Source: Calditrichaceae bacterium (GTDB taxonomy: Bacteria > Calditrichota > Calditrichia > Calditrichales > Calditrichaceae). From it: 7,606 nt of DNA. A model generated the notes under the pieces. It saw nothing but the letters and a program-made list of their open reading frames with translations, did no database searches and was not told where the DNA came from. Where the stretch lies: positions 1 to 7,606 of the forward strand of contig JAUXGF010000128.1 of assembly GCA_030622395.1 (NCBI GenBank). Reading direction: 5' to 3'. Shown here one piece after another: positions 6,039-7,606 of the stretch; the first letter of the stretch is position 1, and every line of letters starts with the position of its first letter. Position numbers and translations under genes: made by a program.

Positions 6039-7022
6039 TTGCTTGCCAGATTAGAGGCTATGGAGTATAATAAACTAAAAAATACGCTTATTATCGGTTG
6101 GAATATTGAAGCTGCTGGACTGTATGATAAAATAATTACTTCTCCTGCCTTAGGATATAATATTCGTGGATTCGTAAATCCATCCGGCGTCCGGGAAAAA
6201 AGCCATTATAAAAATGTACCTGTTATCGGTGATTTATCCAATTTTGGCGACAATATTCAACGTCTGGAAATTAGTGATGCGCTTATTATACTTTCTGCGT
6301 CAGAAAAAAAGTATTTAAGCGAAATTATAAAAGAATGTGTAAAATATGGAATTGAATATAAGATTGTATCAGACACTTATGATTCTGAATACGGTCGTGT
6401 CATTCGGGATGTTATCAAAGATGTATGGAATCCGGAGGGTTTTGGATTAAGACGTATAATTGATATTTTTGCTTCCTTAATTTTAATGATTTTATTGCTC
6501 CCATTATTTTTAATAATTGCTATTGTTATAAAATACGAATCTTCAGGTCCGGTATTTTATTCTCAGCAAAGATATGGAAAAAACGGACGTATTTTTGCGG
6601 TTCATAAATTTAGATCAATGGTTCAAGATGCAGAAAAAAAATCAGGACCAATGTGGGCGCAAAAAAAAGACCCTCGAATCACTAAAACCGGAGCTTTTAT
6701 ACGAAAGATGCGCATTGATGAACTGCCTCAATTGTTGAATGTTTTAAAAGGGGATATGAGCGTTATCGGACCGAGACCGGAAAGACCATTTTTTGCGGAT
6801 TCGTTTAAAACAAAAATTCCTATGTATATTAATAGGTTAAAAGTTAAGCCTGGAATTACCGGTTTGGCGCAAGTTATGGTTGGATATGATGAGACTATGG
6901 AAGACGTTAAGGAAAAAGTGGAAAAGGATATTGATTATATAGATAATTCGTCTAAGTGGTATATGAATTTTAAAGTACTTTGGAAAACAATTTTTGTTGT
7001 GTTGTTAGGAGAGGGGCAATAG
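6039..7022 (+). CDS. Polyprenyl-phosphate sugar-1-phosphate transferase, lacking the N-terminal membrane bundle
   Basis: This enzyme of the WcaJ/WbaP type moves a sugar-1-phosphate from a nucleotide sugar to undecaprenyl phosphate at the inner membrane, starting a surface glycan. Residues 14-130 form a Rossmann-like domain (NTLIIGWN at 15-22). The hydrophobic 139-165 with Pro155 is the reentrant membrane helix. The catalytic domain shows FRSM (191-194), DPRIT (211-215), the Asp227-Glu228 dyad in DELPQ, GDMSVIGPRPE (238-248) and KPGITGLAQV (270-279). Full-length relatives have about 450-470 residues with four more N-terminal helices; this one has 327. The TTG at 6039 has AGGGAG 6 nt upstream; ATG 6060 is an alternative. 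The frame stays open back to 5979 but has no usable start and no membrane segment. The sugar substrate cannot be read from the sequence. Confidence 0.9.
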   Translation: MLARLEAMEYNKLKNTLIIGWNIEAAGLYDKIITSPALGYNIRGFVNPSGVREKSHYKNVPVIGDLSNFGDNIQRLEISDALIILSASEKKYLSEIIKECVKYGIEYKIVSDTYDSEYGRVIRDVIKDVWNPEGFGLRRIIDIFASLILMILLLPLFLIIAIVIKYESSGPVFYSQQRYGKNGRIFAVHKFRSMVQDAEKKSGPMWAQKKDPRITKTGAFIRKMRIDELPQLLNVLKGDMSVIGPRPERPFFADSFKTKIPMYINRLKVKPGITGLAQVMVGYDETMEDVKEKVEKDIDYIDNSSKWYMNFKVLWKTIFVVLLGEGQ

Positions 7023-7039
7023 ACGCGTGGAAGCACCTA

Positions 7040-7054
7040 TCCCGCCTAGACGGA
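7040..7054. repeat. Degenerate small palindrome related to 351-366
   Basis: TCCCGCCTAGACGGA lines up with the palindrome at 351-366 (TCCCGACCAGTCGGGA), with three substitutions and one missing G. It lies 18 bp after the sugar transferase stop. Confidence 0.4.
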
Positions 7055-7093
7055 AATTTAACATCAAATAGTTATAACCTGAAATATTCTTTC

Positions 7094-7232
7094 GCCACGA
7101 AGACAAAAAGGCACAAAGTTTAAAAAAAACAATGAATTAGAATAGTATTCAAAAATTGATAGCATAAAGCTGAGTTTGAAATTCAATTATCTTCTATCTT
7201 ATTGTTTTTTCGTGTCTTGGCGCCTTTGTGGC
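7094..7232. repeat. Imperfect inverted repeat of the cacgaag/gcacaaag type
   Basis: The left arm (7094-7118) reads gccacgaagac, aaaaag, gcacaaag. The right arm (7208-7232) reads tttcgtgtcttgg, cgcctttgtggc. The reverse complement of the left arm matches the right arm at 17 of 25 positions, and some mismatches would be G-U in RNA. The arms are 89 bp apart. From memory, strings of this 'ccacgaagacacaaaggcacaaag' kind are scattered through intergenic DNA of many environmental bacteria. That recognition is recall, not a search. Confidence 0.6.
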
Positions 7233-7296
7233 AATCATTTATGAATAATCCAGGATAAAATTATCACACATGAAAAATTTTCCATAGATACTCCTT

Positions 7297-7312
7297 TTCC
7301 GAATAATCGGAA
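7297..7312. repeat. Small perfect palindrome
   Basis: TTCCGA (7297-7302) and TCGGAA (7307-7312) flank ATAA. It has the same size and arm pattern as the palindromes at 351-366 and 2543-2558. No T-tract follows, so it is not an evident terminator. Confidence 0.5.
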
Positions 7313-7526
7313 CAACTTCACCGCAGAGTGGGATAAATATCTTTGACTATATTTTACTTTATATATTGTTTGTTCATTTAAAAATGTTTATTATGAACAA
7401 AAGTTTTTTTATTAAGGATATAGTGATTTTGAAGATAGTGAAAAACCTTGATATTGCAGTAGGAAAACAGAACTTACTGTAATTAACAGGGCGGAGCTAT
7501 TTATAAAACTAAAGGTCAATAGCGCT

Positions 7527-7606
7527 ATGGAAAAGATTAAAATTGAATCAAAATTTGCTGATCAAACCGGAGAAATAATGGTTGTTGAATTAGGCGGTCA
7601 TGTTGA
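7527..7606 (+). CDS. Probable STAS-domain protein (anti-sigma factor antagonist-like), 3' truncated
   Basis: The ATG at 7527 opens a frame that runs off the window after 26 codons. The pattern, a lead-in followed by GEIMVVELGGHVD/E (residues 15-27), matches the first beta strands of STAS domains, where 'V-x-L-x-G-x-h-D' is typical. Such proteins bind anti-sigma factors or act as small signalling switches. AAAGG at 7511-7515 is a possible Shine-Dalgarno, but its 11-nt spacing is long. No ATG, GTG or TTG occurs in this frame back to the stop at 7449-7451, so ATG 7527 is the only start. Only the N-terminus is visible, so the phosphorylatable serine region cannot be checked and the family call is tentative. 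Confidence 0.5.
   Translation, partial: MEKIKIESKFADQTGEIMVVELGGHV

Larger units (their letters stand above)
7023..7526. other. Intergenic region after the sugar transferase
   Basis: No gene is supported in this stretch of about 500 bp. It contains a degenerate palindrome (7040-7054), an imperfect inverted repeat (7094-7232), a second small palindrome (7297-7312) and a weak promoter-like TTGACT (7343-7348) with TATTGT 15 bp further on. No intrinsic terminator with a T-tract follows the transferase gene. Confidence 0.6.

Noticed and set aside
7094..7232. CRISPR or transposon-end reading of the inverted repeat
   Set aside because: There are only two arms, in inverted orientation, with no regular spacers. 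No transposase is visible inside, and no clear target-site duplication flanks it.
7316..7332. 'ttcaccgcagagtggg' resembling the start of the environmental 'ccgcagagacgcagag' repeats
   Set aside because: Only about nine bases resemble it, and no second unit or inverted partner is present.

Overview
This window comes from a bacterial chromosome and is mostly housekeeping: a tRNA-modification gene followed by the rplM-rpsI and rpsB-tsf-pyrH-frr translation clusters, all on the + strand. The proteins are clearly bacterial. The gene order, the DusB motif APMENVSDYPFR, the S2 segment around 'KVLGGIEDMKRLP' and the 198-residue short EF-Ts fit an uncultured lineage near the FCB group (Bacteroidota/Cloacimonadota/KSB1-like candidate phyla) better than Proteobacteria or Firmicutes. 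That placement is an inference from motif recognition, not from a tree.

Layout. Positions 1-75 may hold the last 24 codons of an upstream gene. Positions 76-404 are intergenic and carry a long inverted repeat (251-320) and a 16-bp palindrome (351-366) next to a promoter-like -10 box. dusB (405-1457) follows. A sigma70-type promoter (1514-1542) precedes rplM-rpsI (1582-2428), which ends in a clear intrinsic terminator (2454-2480). A structured leader (2532-2596) precedes rpsB-tsf-pyrH-frr (2612-5302). That operon is tightly packed, with 2, 3 and 4 nt between genes, and ends in a second terminator (5328-5362).

Beyond frr the character changes. About 675 bp of very AT-rich, stop-filled DNA (5363-6038) leads to a TTG-started sugar-phosphate transferase (6039-7022). 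It keeps the Rossmann-like and catalytic domains but lacks the usual N-terminal four-helix membrane bundle. About 500 bp of intergenic DNA follows, with an imperfect inverted repeat of the 'cacgaag/gcacaaag' type and two more small palindromes. The window ends in the start of a probable STAS-domain gene (from 7527).

How the genes work together. L13, S9 and S2 are ribosomal proteins. EF-Ts recharges EF-Tu, RRF recycles ribosomes, UMP kinase feeds pyrimidine nucleotides, and DusB modifies tRNA. The sugar transferase would start a lipid-linked surface glycan at the inner membrane and is functionally unrelated to the genes before it.

I see no phage, CRISPR, transposase, toxin-antitoxin or obviously new multi-gene system. 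The points worth a second look are all non-coding or architectural: the rpsB leader with a possible pseudoknot beside its Shine-Dalgarno, a recurring 16-bp palindrome (TYCCGA-N4-TCGGRA-like) confined to intergenic DNA, two larger inverted repeats, and the truncated glycosylphosphotransferase behind an unusual AT-rich gap.
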